Shown here piece after piece: positions 1 through 8,981 of a stretch of 64,000 nucleotides of DNA. The notes beneath the pieces were generated by a model. It was not told the origin of the DNA and searched no databases. It saw only the letters and a program-made list of their open reading frames with translations. Location: NCBI RefSeq assembly GCF_031845265.1, contig NZ_JAVRBG010000008.1, forward strand, positions 127,080 to 191,079, given 5' to 3'. Each line of letters opens with the position of its first letter. Position 1 is the stretch's first letter. Origin of the DNA: Mesonia ostreae. Lineage in GTDB: Bacteria > Bacteroidota > Bacteroidia > Flavobacteriales > Flavobacteriaceae. The position numbers and the translations under genes are program-made.

Positions 1-405
1 GTATAAAAGGGTCATTGCTGAGCTTGCAGCATCAAAAAGACTTACGTCTTCCTCTAAAGGAATGTCCTGCATTTGTAATGGTAATAACGCAGGTGCTGTG
101 CCCCTATACTGCCCCTCGATGGCTACCAATATCCCATCAAAGAACCCTAACACCTGCGTTGAAAAAATTACTAATATGACAATGGCAAAATTCTTCATCA
201 AGTCCCCTGGACTCAATCCCCAAGTATAACCGTCTTTATCCGCAACACCTTCATTGTACTTTTTCAGGATGTTAACCAGAAAAAACAGGACAGCAAGCGT
301 TTTCATTCCGGCAATAGTATATTGCGAGAAGCTGCTGTTCTGTATGGTCTGAAATACCGTATCGATGTATTCCAATCCAATCCCTAAAAGTATGGTTGCG
401 GTCAT
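1..405 (-). CDS. traJ: Conjugative transfer membrane protein TraJ (partial, C-terminus outside window)
   Basis: The open frame runs off the left edge of the window; 135 codons are visible from an ATG at 405. The visible part begins with a short amphipathic stretch, then hydrophobic segments (around residues 30-45 and 68-90) separated by a charged loop. This fits the multi-spanning TraJ protein of Bacteroides conjugative transposons, a presumed inner-membrane part of the mating channel. It follows the TraI-like gene by 2 bases, in the standard order E-F-G-I-J, so all five are probably one leftward operon. The identification rests largely on position and hydrophobicity. Confidence 0.75.
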   Translation of the reverse strand, partial: MTATILLGIGLEYIDTVFQTIQNSSFSQYTIAGMKTLAVLFFLVNILKKYNEGVADKDGYTWGLSPGDLMKNFAIVILVIFSTQVLGFFDGILVAIEGQYRGTAPALLPLQMQDIPLEEDVSLFDAASSAMTLLY

Positions 406-407
406 TT

Positions 408-989
408 TTAATATCCTGTTTCGCGGTTATTTACCTTATCCTGCATTTTTCTGAATGAAATGATATCACGATAGCGTTTTGTTTTTGTCGTGATGGTAGA
501 AACCATTTGCTTTGATTCCAGTTCTTTTTCTTTCAAAATTGCGGCACGCTCTGCATCACTCATTTTTAGGTAATCGCTGGATAAAACTTCATCAATAAAA
601 TCTACCGTTTCTAATGAATTTTGGACTATTGCATCGAATGATTCCATAACTCTTGAAACTTCATTGGGTTTGATGTAGGGCGAGTTTAAAATGTCCTGTA
701 AATCATTTTGCATTACATTGATAAGGCGCTGATTATTGTCTGCAATTTCTTGGACAGCGTTGAGTTGTTGAACTACGCTTGATACTTGCTCGATGGCTTC
801 TTTAGCATCCTTTAGGAATTTTACAGACTTAATCATTTGAGCGGTCTGTTTACCTGATTCCAATAGTTGTTTTACCAAACTGATAAAATTGGTATTGTCA
901 TAAGTGGGCATTCCTTGTGCGGTAGCATTTCCCGACATAAATAAGGTCAAGGCTACTGTCATTACTAAAATTTTGATTTTTGTCTTCAT
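408..989 (-). CDS. traI: Conjugation protein, TraI/DUF4141-like secreted coiled-coil protein
   Basis: 193 residues. An N-terminal signal peptide (residues 1 to about 24, ending near NATAQG) shows export across the inner membrane. The mature part is almost entirely helical, with heptad-like Leu/Val/Ile spacing over residues 35-110 and a basic C-terminus. This matches the DUF4141 family (called TraI in CTnDOT-type elements), thought to be a periplasmic VirB5-like component of the type IV secretion apparatus; that role is by analogy. It lies 4 bases after traG and 2 bases before traJ, so it is co-transcribed and probably translationally coupled. Confidence 0.82.
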   Translation of the reverse strand: MKTKIKILVMTVALTLFMSGNATAQGMPTYDNTNFISLVKQLLESGKQTAQMIKSVKFLKDAKEAIEQVSSVVQQLNAVQEIADNNQRLINVMQNDLQDILNSPYIKPNEVSRVMESFDAIVQNSLETVDFIDEVLSSDYLKMSDAERAAILKEKELESKQMVSTITTKTKRYRDIISFRKMQDKVNNRETGY

Positions 990-993
990 AATA

Positions 994-3396
994 TTATGTT
1001 TTAGATGTGAATTGAATTATTGCTTTTTCCATATCGTTATGCTCGTTGTAGAGCTTCATTATTTCTTCGTTTTCCTGTCCATCGGTCAGGTAAGCTGCAT
1101 ATACTTCCTTCGGAACTTCAAGACGGAATATGTTACTTTCCCTACCGATTTTAATAAACATTTCGGTGTACTTCCGTGGTCCGGAAAGGTTGTTTTTGAT
1201 GGACTTTAATTGGTTTAAATCGTGGCTTGAAAGGTTGAGTCTTTTAACCAGTTCGTCATAACCTTTTTCATTGTTAAGGCTGTAAATAACCTGCGTATTT
1301 TCCAATATGCTGGCTGAAGTTGAATTGTTAGGCAATTGATTAATGGATTGTAGAATAATCCCAATCGCACCGTTTTGTTTACGTATGGCTTGATAGTAAA
1401 ATTCTACGCTTTCCAGAACATTTTCAAACTTCAGTTGCTTGGCAAACTCGTCGAAAAGGATGATACCTTTTTCAGCCCTATTTTTCCAAATGGTTCTTTG
1501 GATAGCCGACTTAATCAGCTTCAGCATCACGGACAAGATTTCCTTATTGTCCTTTACTTCATCCAGTTCAAAGACAATCAATCGTTTGTCCTCGATTTTA
1601 TAGGTCTGATCTTCGCTTACTTCAAAAAGAAAACTATATAGACCATCGCCGACATATTCGGACATTACGTGCAAGAAGCTCGTGATATTGAAATAGTCGG
1701 GATGGATTTTTAATGTGTCCAGAAGATCTTCCTGACTCCTTTCTATAAAGCTGTAAAAACCATCTAAAGAGTGATTTTCTGAAATGCTATCATAATAATG
1801 GCGAAGTATCTTTTTAACCGAAACCGATTGTGCTTTTGTAACCTTTAAGTCTGATGCAAACAGTTCAAACAGGAAAACAGACAAGTCTTCCAAACGTTCT
1901 GGTGTCAGGTCATTTGTATCACTGATGTAAAATGGATTGATACCAAGGTTCTTTCCACTTTCATAGCGAAGCACCGTATATTGTTCAGGATAGAGCTTTG
2001 CGAATTTGGTGTATGAACCACCTAAGTCTATAATGACCAAGCGAACGCCACTTTCAAAATACTGACGCAGAATGTTATTGGCCAAAAAGGATTTTCCTTC
2101 GCCTGTTGGTGCAAAAATGGCAAAGTTTCGTGCCTTGATGCGTTTCTTCTTTTCGTCCCAAACATCCTTTAGAACTGGAATGTTATGCTCTCTATCATTA
2201 AAGATGATTCCGGTTTTATCACTTTTGTAATTGGTATTATTAATGAACAGACAAAGCGCGTGTTTTAAATCGGTAACATATAAATCGTTGTTTGAAAAGT
2301 TGGATGAAAAGCAGCAGTAACTATTAAGGATGTAATTCTTACGTTCTTCGCCTCTTGGATAATACGGGATGATATCCAGTTCCTTAAATTCAGTCTTTAT
2401 TTTTGAAGTTATTTTGTCGAGCTCTTTAGCTTCCTTTGCCCAATAGACAATGTTCAAATGACCACGGATTATTCGTGCATTATCATCGGCATTGATTTGG
2501 TCAAGAATGTGCTGTATTTTGCCAAGCACCACTTTATTTTGTGAACCGAAGTTGGAACTTTTGTTGAGTTCCTCAATCTTCTTATCGAGCAGCTTGCGCC
2601 ACTTCTGTTTGTCATCCAAATAAATAATCTGATTAACAATATGGTTCTCGTTAAGCGTAAGCCCTAAGCCATCAACAAACCCTTGATGAAACACAAAATC
2701 GTCAGAAGTGAATTTCTCATTGGTTTTGCTGCTCTGTACACTTTCGCCAAAGCACAGTTCGCTGTTGATGGCCAGGGCATCAAAATGATTTTCGCCAATA
2801 TTGACGCTTTTTTTGTCCAGTAAAATATCGGTATCATAGCCTTCGTTGAAGCCATTGAAGTAGGCATTAGTTAATTGTTGTATGTCGCCCGCTTTAAGCG
2901 AAACAAAATCCATCTTTCGGCTATTGTTGATGAAAGAAACTGAATCACTTACCGAGTTGGCGAAACTCTTTATGTTGTCATCCAGTTCTTGTACGATTCC
3001 CTTTGAGACTTTTCTGAAGGGATTCACATACTTAGGATTATTGAGTGTCTTATTTTTGGTCAAGATGAAGAATAAATAACAGCTGTGCTCAATATGTCCG
3101 CGACCTTTAAAATGCTCGTGTGTAGCTTTTTCCAAAAAAGTGGTGTTCGGTAGTTCTTCGGAAGAATATGATTTCTTCAAGTAGATATCCTGTTTGTGAA
3201 CCACAGTCCCAACTGGCAGCGATTTTAACGCTTGAAACCAAGCACCGTGCATATCCTCAAAATCCTTTTCGGACAAGGAATAGATTTCTGGCAGATTGCC
3301 TTCATAACACAATACTACATTGCCATTATTAGCAAAAATGATATTGTCTTGAATATCTGCGATAGGCTGATATGCCGAAAGGTTAATCTTGTTCAT
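994..3396 (-). CDS. traG: Conjugation system ATPase TraG (VirB4-like)
   Basis: 800 residues, full length for the Bacteroidota TraG family. The N-terminal about 400 residues correspond to the DUF3875-type region. The ATPase domain follows: Walker A PTGEGKS at residues 430-436, a strand VRLVIIDLGGS (about 451-461) and Walker B IILFDEF at about 645-651. VirB4-type ATPases energise pilus assembly and substrate transfer at the inner membrane. Its ATG overlaps the end of traF by 14 bases, implying coupled translation, and traI starts 4 bases downstream. No damage is visible; all nucleotide-binding motifs are intact, so the transfer apparatus could be functional. Confidence 0.93.
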   Translation of the reverse strand: MNKINLSAYQPIADIQDNIIFANNGNVVLCYEGNLPEIYSLSEKDFEDMHGAWFQALKSLPVGTVVHKQDIYLKKSYSSEELPNTTFLEKATHEHFKGRGHIEHSCYLFFILTKNKTLNNPKYVNPFRKVSKGIVQELDDNIKSFANSVSDSVSFINNSRKMDFVSLKAGDIQQLTNAYFNGFNEGYDTDILLDKKSVNIGENHFDALAINSELCFGESVQSSKTNEKFTSDDFVFHQGFVDGLGLTLNENHIVNQIIYLDDKQKWRKLLDKKIEELNKSSNFGSQNKVVLGKIQHILDQINADDNARIIRGHLNIVYWAKEAKELDKITSKIKTEFKELDIIPYYPRGEERKNYILNSYCCFSSNFSNNDLYVTDLKHALCLFINNTNYKSDKTGIIFNDREHNIPVLKDVWDEKKKRIKARNFAIFAPTGEGKSFLANNILRQYFESGVRLVIIDLGGSYTKFAKLYPEQYTVLRYESGKNLGINPFYISDTNDLTPERLEDLSVFLFELFASDLKVTKAQSVSVKKILRHYYDSISENHSLDGFYSFIERSQEDLLDTLKIHPDYFNITSFLHVMSEYVGDGLYSFLFEVSEDQTYKIEDKRLIVFELDEVKDNKEILSVMLKLIKSAIQRTIWKNRAEKGIILFDEFAKQLKFENVLESVEFYYQAIRKQNGAIGIILQSINQLPNNSTSASILENTQVIYSLNNEKGYDELVKRLNLSSHDLNQLKSIKNNLSGPRKYTEMFIKIGRESNIFRLEVPKEVYAAYLTDGQENEEIMKLYNEHNDMEKAIIQFTSKT

Positions 3397-3667
3397 AATT
3401 GAGACCTGTGTTTTGTTTGTTACTTATAATTCTTGGAAATGTTTTTGCTATTTGGAAAATCTGCGGATTGTGTGTTATTCTTGTCAAGGCTATATATAAG
3501 GCAGCATTAAAAACCAGTATAGTTATAATCATTCCGAAGCTGAAAGAGAAGATAACGATCAATAGTGATGCAAGAACGGACACCATCATTAAAGCAAAAA
3601 GGGAAATGGGCAGTCCAAAAATGACTGCCTTTTTCCTGATATTTTTATAGACTTCAAACTTTTTCAT
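3383..3667 (-). CDS. traF: Conjugation membrane protein TraF (DUF4133, VirB3-like)
   Basis: 94 residues with a basic N-terminus and two adjacent hydrophobic segments (about residues 15-40 and 42-60), followed by a charged tail containing FPRIISNKQN. Size, topology and position between TraE and TraG match the DUF4133/TraF family, functionally comparable to VirB3, which anchors the VirB4-type ATPase to the inner membrane. Its 3' end overlaps the traG start by 14 bases. Confidence 0.85.
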   Translation of the reverse strand: MKKFEVYKNIRKKAVIFGLPISLFALMMVSVLASLLIVIFSFSFGMIITILVFNAALYIALTRITHNPQIFQIAKTFPRIISNKQNTGLNYEQD

Positions 3668-3705
3668 AGGTATTCTTGCTAAATTTTAAAACGCTTCATA
3701 GAGAT

Positions 3706-3993
3706 TTAGACTACGATTCCAATTAGGTAAGTGAAGATGCCAACGACTGCACCGGCAATCAAAACAAAGACGAGTACACGAGTAATTCCTTTTTTTAAAT
3801 CTGCGTTCTCTCCAAAGAAGTGTCCCGCATTAAATAGGAAGCCAATAAGGAAAATAATACCTAGAATAATTGGGAAGATGCTCCGAATGGTATCAGAAAC
3901 ATCATCAACGGAATCTTCAATGCCACCAATTTGAGCAAAAAGTGATGTTGAGATCAACGATAAAAAAGTTGCTATGTAGATTGATTTTTTCAT
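3706..3993 (-). CDS. traE: Conjugation protein TraE (DUF4134, VirB2/pilin-like)
   Basis: 95 residues: a cleavable signal peptide (1-20, ending SLFAQ), a short acidic segment, then two transmembrane helices (about 38-57 and 72-94) joined by a small polar loop with NADLKKG. This is the DUF4134/TraE pattern, resembling the two-helix VirB2 pilins; the pilin role is inferred from topology. It is the first visible gene of the leftward tra operon, and the operon promoter should lie in the 3994-4182 intergenic region shared with the divergent amidase gene. Confidence 0.84.
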   Translation of the reverse strand: MKKSIYIATFLSLISTSLFAQIGGIEDSVDDVSDTIRSIFPIILGIIFLIGFLFNAGHFFGENADLKKGITRVLVFVLIAGAVVGIFTYLIGIVV

Positions 3994-4089
3994 AATAAAA
4001 AAGTTTAGAATTTTTATTCATTTTATCCTTCTTAAATTTACATATATTTGCTTATAAATAACTGATAATCAAATATTTGTGAATAAAAT

Positions 4090-4133
4090 ATTATTTGGTT
4101 TCATTTGAATTCCGTTGTTATTATTTGGTATCA
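4090..4133. promoter_or_regulatory. Direct repeat in the divergent traE/amidase intergenic region
   Basis: Two 14-base direct repeats, ATTATTTGGTNTCA, lie at 4090-4103 and 4120-4133, exactly 30 bases apart (about three helical turns), with one mismatch. They sit in the 189-base gap between divergent traE and the amidase gene. Same-face spacing suggests a binding site for a dimeric regulator of transfer genes; this is inference, and simple AT-rich recurrence is possible. Confidence 0.35.
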
Positions 4134-4182
4134 AATACTATGAATTTTTGAAAGCAAGTTGTTGATAACCTGAAAGTTGAAA

Positions 4183-4818
4183 ATGAAAAAATTGCTCAAA
4201 AACGTCAGTTTTGTGTTTTTGCTCTTCAAAATGTGTATCAGTTTTGGACAGGAAACAGCAACCCAAAAACGAATAATTATAGACGTTGGACACGGTGGAA
4301 AAGATGCTGGTACAATAGGTGTAAAAGTCATCCAAGAAAAAGATGTGGTATTGGATATTGCGAATGCTATTTTGAAGCTGAATAATGAACTGGAAAAGCC
4401 TTTAGATATTTATTTGACTCGTTATAGTGATACACTTATTTCGTTATCGGATAGAACGAAGCTGGCTAAAGCTCTAAAAGCTGATTTGTTTGTTTCTTTG
4501 CATTGCAATCATTCGGATAATCCGAATGCGAGAGGGATTGAGGTTTATTCCTCAAGAGCGCAAGGGATATATTCTGAAGAATCTGTTTGGCTAGCCTTTC
4601 AGCTTCAAGACGAACTTAATAGAAAATTAGGTTTTGAAAGCAGAGGTGTGAAGTTTGCTAATTTTAAGCTGTTGCGGGAAACCGTTGATGATTGTGTATC
4701 TGTACTTTTGGAATTGGGGTTTTTATCATCAAAGGATGAAGCGAAGTATTTAGCTAAGAAAGAAAAACAGAATGGTATTGCGATTGCGCTACTGGAATCA
4801 ATTATTAAAAATGCATAG
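4183..4818 (+). CDS. Secreted N-acetylmuramoyl-L-alanine amidase (Amidase_3)
   Basis: 211 residues from the ATG at 4183; a TTG two codons earlier is less likely. A signal peptide (1 to about 22) precedes an Amidase_3 domain with the zinc ligands visible: His in DVGHGGKDAG (about 38), Glu in IQEKD (about 52), His in SLHCNH (about 107), and the catalytic Glu in LLELGFLSS. The enzyme cleaves the amide bond between MurNAc and the peptide stem in the periplasm. Amidases of this kind accompany Bacteroidota conjugation modules and presumably open peptidoglycan for assembly of the mating apparatus. It is divergent from the tra operon and convergent with the nuclease-TPR gene. Confidence 0.9.
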   Translation: MKKLLKNVSFVFLLFKMCISFGQETATQKRIIIDVGHGGKDAGTIGVKVIQEKDVVLDIANAILKLNNELEKPLDIYLTRYSDTLISLSDRTKLAKALKADLFVSLHCNHSDNPNARGIEVYSSRAQGIYSEESVWLAFQLQDELNRKLGFESRGVKFANFKLLRETVDDCVSVLLELGFLSSKDEAKYLAKKEKQNGIAIALLESIIKNA

Positions 4819-4820
4819 TT

Positions 4821-4889
4821 ATGGGAGATTTATATTTAGAGGTTGTTAGGTGTTTGAGGAATTTGATTGAGATATTTTTTAGGAGCTAA
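4821..4889 (+). other. 22-codon ORF, possible truncated gene at the defence-block boundary
   Basis: Directly after the amidase stop an ATG opens a 22-codon frame beginning MGDLYLEVVRCLRNL and stopping at 4889, inside the last codons of the opposing nuclease-TPR gene. It reads like the start of an amphipathic protein cut short where the defence cargo begins. It may be the stump of a former downstream gene, or just chance; I do not recognise it. Confidence 0.2.
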
Positions 4890-7800
4890 TTGTCAAAGTT
4901 TATCAATGCAGCAGATTCAATATCGTTTTCTTTGATATCACTCTTTTTTACAAATGTAATTTCAGTTTTCTCTATGAATAACTCAAAATTCACTTTCGTT
5001 CTCAGAAGGTCTTTTTCAATTTCGCCAGGAAAGACCTTAATAGAACTAAATCTTTTAATTCCTTCTTTAAGAATTAAAAGATTCTGATTTGTTGAAGCAT
5101 TCATTAAATGAAATCTACACGGTGTTACAAAAACTAAATCATTATCTAAACTAGATGGATTAATATTACTTGAAAACATAACTACATACCAATACGGATT
5201 CTTTGGATCCATCTCAGTTATAATGCTTATTTTGATTCTGTTGTCACTATCATTTATTCCGAACCTTTCAATCCAATCCTTAAAAATTTTCTCTCCAAAC
5301 TCAATATTTTCAAAACCAATAATTAAACCAATACCGTTTCTATATGGAGCTACTCCCATACCTTTCCAACTTGCTTTATCCCACAAATGATTTTCTATTA
5401 CTGTTATTACTTTTCTTTTATTGTGTGGAACGGCGTTTAAGTCGTCGAAGTTTTTTTTAAGTTTAGGCTTCTTAATTTTCGCCTTATTTTTCTTTGAGAG
5501 ATTATTTATTATGAAGGGCTTTTTCCTGATTGAAATTTTCGATTCTTTACCGTCAGTCCAGTCTTTAAGAGTCAAACGAGGAGAGTTACCTAGAACATTT
5601 GAAAGGAAAGCCTTATGATTGATTAGTACGCTTAGCCTCTCATTGACTTCTTGGTTTTTGAAAAGGTCAGTTAAATAATCTTCTACGTCATTAATCAAGA
5701 AATTTTTCGCTAAAATTCTAGAAATAAGGTTTAAACAACATTCTATAACTTTATCGAAGTTATTTGCTGAATGAAATGAGCTATCCCAAAAAACCTTATA
5801 AGAGTTTGTTTGGTCTGTTTCTTCAATAGCGAATGTGTTTTTCTGGTGTATTAATTCAATTTGAATTTTCTCGGAATTAGGATAAAGATCTTCCATAGAT
5901 GTACCTAAAAAACCTTCTATATAAGCTATAATTGTTTCTGCTGAAATTAGAAGTGAGTTGTTTGTTTCGAAGCTAATAACGAACTCCGTACCTAAAATTT
6001 TGGATGATACAAATGAACTGGGGCTGTCTATAAAATTGATTGGAAAAACAAATTGTTCATTTAGTGGCTGACTAGCAACTGTCTGATAATACTCCTCCAA
6101 GTCTTTTATAGAAGAAATACCCGCTTCCTTAAAATTTGGGAGTACTTCACCCGTATGCCCAAGAAGAAATAGACTTGTATCTTCAGCTAAGAGAAATCCT
6201 TCTTTTTTTAATATTGAAGGAAGTTTTCCGAGTGTTTCTGAATCTATATCAGCATTCAATAATCTAATGCACATATAAGCATCAAATTTTGTTAGTGCTT
6301 CTATTTCTTCTGCCTCTCCTTGATTTTTAAACTGCTGATATATTATTTGATATAGTTCGTGCCAAGTAAGAATATGCGGAAATCGACCATAGAGAATTTC
6401 GTGACTTAAATGTTGGTCTAGTAACTGTAAAAGTCTTGAATCAAGATTCCCATCATCAAAAAAAGACTTCAACAGTATAGATATACTCGCAATTTTACTT
6501 GAATATGATGCATTATACAATCCCAATTCATTGTAAGCTTGACTTAGACCTCTCGTAGCTAGATAAAAACCATATTGACTTTCGTTTTTAGAAAGTTTAG
6601 CTACAGCTTTACCAAAATAAATTAGGCCCTCCTTAAATCTATTGTTTTTCATCTTTTGACCACCTCTATTTATATAAAGCTGTCCAATATCCATTTGCGA
6701 ATTTCTTTCTCCAGATATTCTGGTTATAGTATCATATAAGTCATCAAACTCATCTGAATCTATAACAACATTCCCCATATTGGCAATCATCTTCTGAAAT
6801 TGTTCGAAGGGGAATTCTAACCTATTTTCAGCTAAAATTAAATTAGCCTTCATCCTTTTAAATATCTGTTTTAGGTTTTTATTATCCTTAATTCCATCGA
6901 ATGAGAGCATTATATCAAGAAACATTGAGGCTGCTAAGGACATACTAGATGTATTGCATTGTAACTTGATATTCTCTAAACAACTTTTGAACTCTCTACT
7001 TTCCTTTTCAAATATTTTATTGGTAATGACTTCATTGCTATAAAAATGAACAGTTCTGAGCAGAGTAATAAGCGTAGAGTAAGATTCTATCGAGGAGATA
7101 GTAGTAAAGGAAGCGAAGGTTTTTTTAAACTTATAGAACTCAGCTAAAAAAGTTTCATAATCATCATAGTAATTTATATATGTCCAAGCTTTTTGGTAAC
7201 TCAATCTCAAAGATTGACCTTTGTTTTCAGTTTTTGTTAGTAATCTTTCAACTCTATCAAATTTACCTTCTAATTCCGTTCTTGGTTTTTCTAGTTGCCT
7301 GCTTAAAATAGCTGCTTGAAGTGCATCTTCGACTAATTGAAAATCGTAGTCTGAATATCTTTTAATATCATTTACATTTTTCTCTAGTTCAGAAAGCTCT
7401 TTTTCTCTTCTAGAATCGTTTGAGCCTAACATTTTATCAGGTTGTAGATAAACACTAGATAAATTCAAGGACTCCACAACTAAATTAATTAAGTTCTGAG
7501 AGTAAGTGTTTTCTAGTATCCAAACACCATCAAGAATGATGATATCAATTTTAAATTCTTTTATAAATTCATCCTGCGCATCCTTCTTTTTTTTACTTGA
7601 AGGTGTTTGATTTGTGATAAAGTAGATACGAGTGTATTCACGTTCAGTCGATAAAATACTTTTGATGTCACTTTTTAATTTGCTCTTCCAAGTGGCTTTT
7701 GCACTTATAGCAATAGCCCATTTCTCATCTTTATTCCACCCATTATCAGGAACAAACCACCTATCATAAATTGAATCTGAAACAGGATAGGTTTCTGAGT

Positions 7801-8074
7801 CGGTTTTACCATCACCTCCACCAGTAGGGCCCACCTGCGGTATTAAATTTGGAGCCACTAATTTCTCTGCCATTTTTCTTGAAAGAGTTTCAAACTGATT
7901 CTCTTTTTGATTCTGAGTAATTTTGGAAAGTTCAAATGCTAATAGTTCCTCAGTAAGAATATAAGAAGATGTATTTTCAGAATCTGAAAAGTTTTCTGGT
8001 CTAATCATTCTATAAAACTCTGAGGGACTTAAATTATGTTGCTTATTATCTTCTGTATCTTCTATTTTCTTCAT
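4886..8074 (-). CDS. Large nuclease-TPR protein, candidate anti-phage effector
   Basis: 1062 residues from the ATG at 8074; an upstream TTG at 8086 overlaps a terminator and is unlikely. Residues 60-200 resemble a Mrr/PD-(D/E)XK nuclease: GPTGGGDGKTDSE (about 82-94) supplies the acidic residue and IAISAK (about 121-126) resembles the (D/E)xK strand, although Ser replaces the acidic residue there. Residues 230-620 are helical, and 430-560 show TPR-like pairs (for example the stretch around NNRFKEGLIYFGKAV). Residues 640-1062 form a mixed domain I do not recognise, containing GMGVAPYRNGIGLIIG. No P-loop is visible, so it is not a typical STAND/Avs protein. The defence role is inferred from the nuclease-repeat layout and AbiE/HNH neighbours. 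Confidence 0.7.
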   Translation of the reverse strand: MKKIEDTEDNKQHNLSPSEFYRMIRPENFSDSENTSSYILTEELLAFELSKITQNQKENQFETLSRKMAEKLVAPNLIPQVGPTGGGDGKTDSETYPVSDSIYDRWFVPDNGWNKDEKWAIAISAKATWKSKLKSDIKSILSTEREYTRIYFITNQTPSSKKKKDAQDEFIKEFKIDIIILDGVWILENTYSQNLINLVVESLNLSSVYLQPDKMLGSNDSRREKELSELEKNVNDIKRYSDYDFQLVEDALQAAILSRQLEKPRTELEGKFDRVERLLTKTENKGQSLRLSYQKAWTYINYYDDYETFLAEFYKFKKTFASFTTISSIESYSTLITLLRTVHFYSNEVITNKIFEKESREFKSCLENIKLQCNTSSMSLAASMFLDIMLSFDGIKDNKNLKQIFKRMKANLILAENRLEFPFEQFQKMIANMGNVVIDSDEFDDLYDTITRISGERNSQMDIGQLYINRGGQKMKNNRFKEGLIYFGKAVAKLSKNESQYGFYLATRGLSQAYNELGLYNASYSSKIASISILLKSFFDDGNLDSRLLQLLDQHLSHEILYGRFPHILTWHELYQIIYQQFKNQGEAEEIEALTKFDAYMCIRLLNADIDSETLGKLPSILKKEGFLLAEDTSLFLLGHTGEVLPNFKEAGISSIKDLEEYYQTVASQPLNEQFVFPINFIDSPSSFVSSKILGTEFVISFETNNSLLISAETIIAYIEGFLGTSMEDLYPNSEKIQIELIHQKNTFAIEETDQTNSYKVFWDSSFHSANNFDKVIECCLNLISRILAKNFLINDVEDYLTDLFKNQEVNERLSVLINHKAFLSNVLGNSPRLTLKDWTDGKESKISIRKKPFIINNLSKKNKAKIKKPKLKKNFDDLNAVPHNKRKVITVIENHLWDKASWKGMGVAPYRNGIGLIIGFENIEFGEKIFKDWIERFGINDSDNRIKISIITEMDPKNPYWYVVMFSSNINPSSLDNDLVFVTPCRFHLMNASTNQNLLILKEGIKRFSSIKVFPGEIEKDLLRTKVNFELFIEKTEITFVKKSDIKENDIESAALINFDN

Positions 8075-8082
8075 ATTTATAA

Positions 8083-8113
8083 ACAAAAAAAGCTAATGAA
8101 AATCCATCAGCTT
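8083..8113 (-). terminator. Rho-independent terminator after the HNH gene
   Basis: A 9-position stem, AAGCTaATG with CATcAGCTT (one mismatch), is followed on the minus strand by seven T residues (plus-strand A run 8084-8090). It ends transcription of the HNH gene just before the nuclease-TPR start, so these two genes are separate units. Confidence 0.7.
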
Positions 8114-8192
8114 GAATCAAAAATCTATCTCTGTTTGGCGAATCCCAATATAATAAATTAAGATTATAACATCTTACGTTTTTACGTAATTA

Positions 8193-8963
8193 TTAGGCTA
8201 AGCCATAATATCTTAATTCTTCATAGTACTTACTGCTATTTAAAAGAATCATTGGAATTTCAGTTAAGAACTCATTATTAAAGCCAAATTCAAAAAAGAC
8301 TGCGTACTTGCAGAATGGTGGTTTAAAGGCTTCCATAGATTCAGCATATAATTCGATCTTAAACTTGAAGGCTCTTGTAGATGGTATTTCTAATTCATCT
8401 TGCAATATTGTTTCTTCAATCTCTCCATCAGAAGGCATTTTAATTTTATAGGTAATAGTCGGTCTTAAAATATTTGGTAAAGGAATGTTTGAACCTGATA
8501 AACCTATGGGAAGATTTTTTGCTTTAACCCTAACGCTTGTGAGCAATAATGTCTTACTTGAGTTATTTATTAAGCTGAAATTGAATATTGGAAACAATGA
8601 CTGTTCTTTTACCGCCTCAAAAGCATTTGTGGCATTTCTAAATGGTCTCCATCCACAATTTTCTTCATCAATAGATACAGATATGAACTGAACTAAAGAT
8701 TCTTTATTTCTTAGGTTTAGTTTTTTGTCGATTACATCTTGTTTTGAAATGTCTTCCTTAGTTATTTTTGAATGACAAGTTGGGCATAATAATAGTAGAT
8801 TAAAAGTGTCATTATTTGAAGGATCTTCATCGATATGATGAATTTGAAAATGACCTACATCATCGTTCGTACAAAAGGGACAAATTGAACCAATTTCTTT
8901 TTGCAGCTCTGCTTTTACTTTTGCTACTTTAGGTATTGGTATACGTTTTTTGTTTCTTTTCAT
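8193..8963 (-). CDS. HNH endonuclease with C-terminal beta-rich domain
   Basis: 256 residues. The N-terminal 75 residues are an HNH nuclease: C28-P-F-C31 and C60-P-T-C63-H zinc ligands, HHIDED (42-47) with the catalytic His, and N55. The remaining about 160 residues are rich in alternating hydrophobic strands (FNFSLINNSSKTLLLTSVRV and following), looking like an immunoglobulin-type beta sandwich, which I cannot assign to a family. An HNH nuclease with a putative sensor or binding domain next to AbiE and a nuclease-TPR gene suggests defence, but this is inference. The gene is 18 bases downstream of the AbiEii-like toxin gene on the same strand, so it may be transcribed with it. Confidence 0.78.
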   Translation of the reverse strand: MKRNKKRIPIPKVAKVKAELQKEIGSICPFCTNDDVGHFQIHHIDEDPSNNDTFNLLLLCPTCHSKITKEDISKQDVIDKKLNLRNKESLVQFISVSIDEENCGWRPFRNATNAFEAVKEQSLFPIFNFSLINNSSKTLLLTSVRVKAKNLPIGLSGSNIPLPNILRPTITYKIKMPSDGEIEETILQDELEIPSTRAFKFKIELYAESMEAFKPPFCKYAVFFEFGFNNEFLTEIPMILLNSSKYYEELRYYGLA

Positions 8964-8981
8964 CTATTAAAGTTTTCTATA

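Noticed and set aside
4886..8074. STAND-type Avs defence protein
   Set aside because: No P-loop or Walker B motif is visible in the central part.
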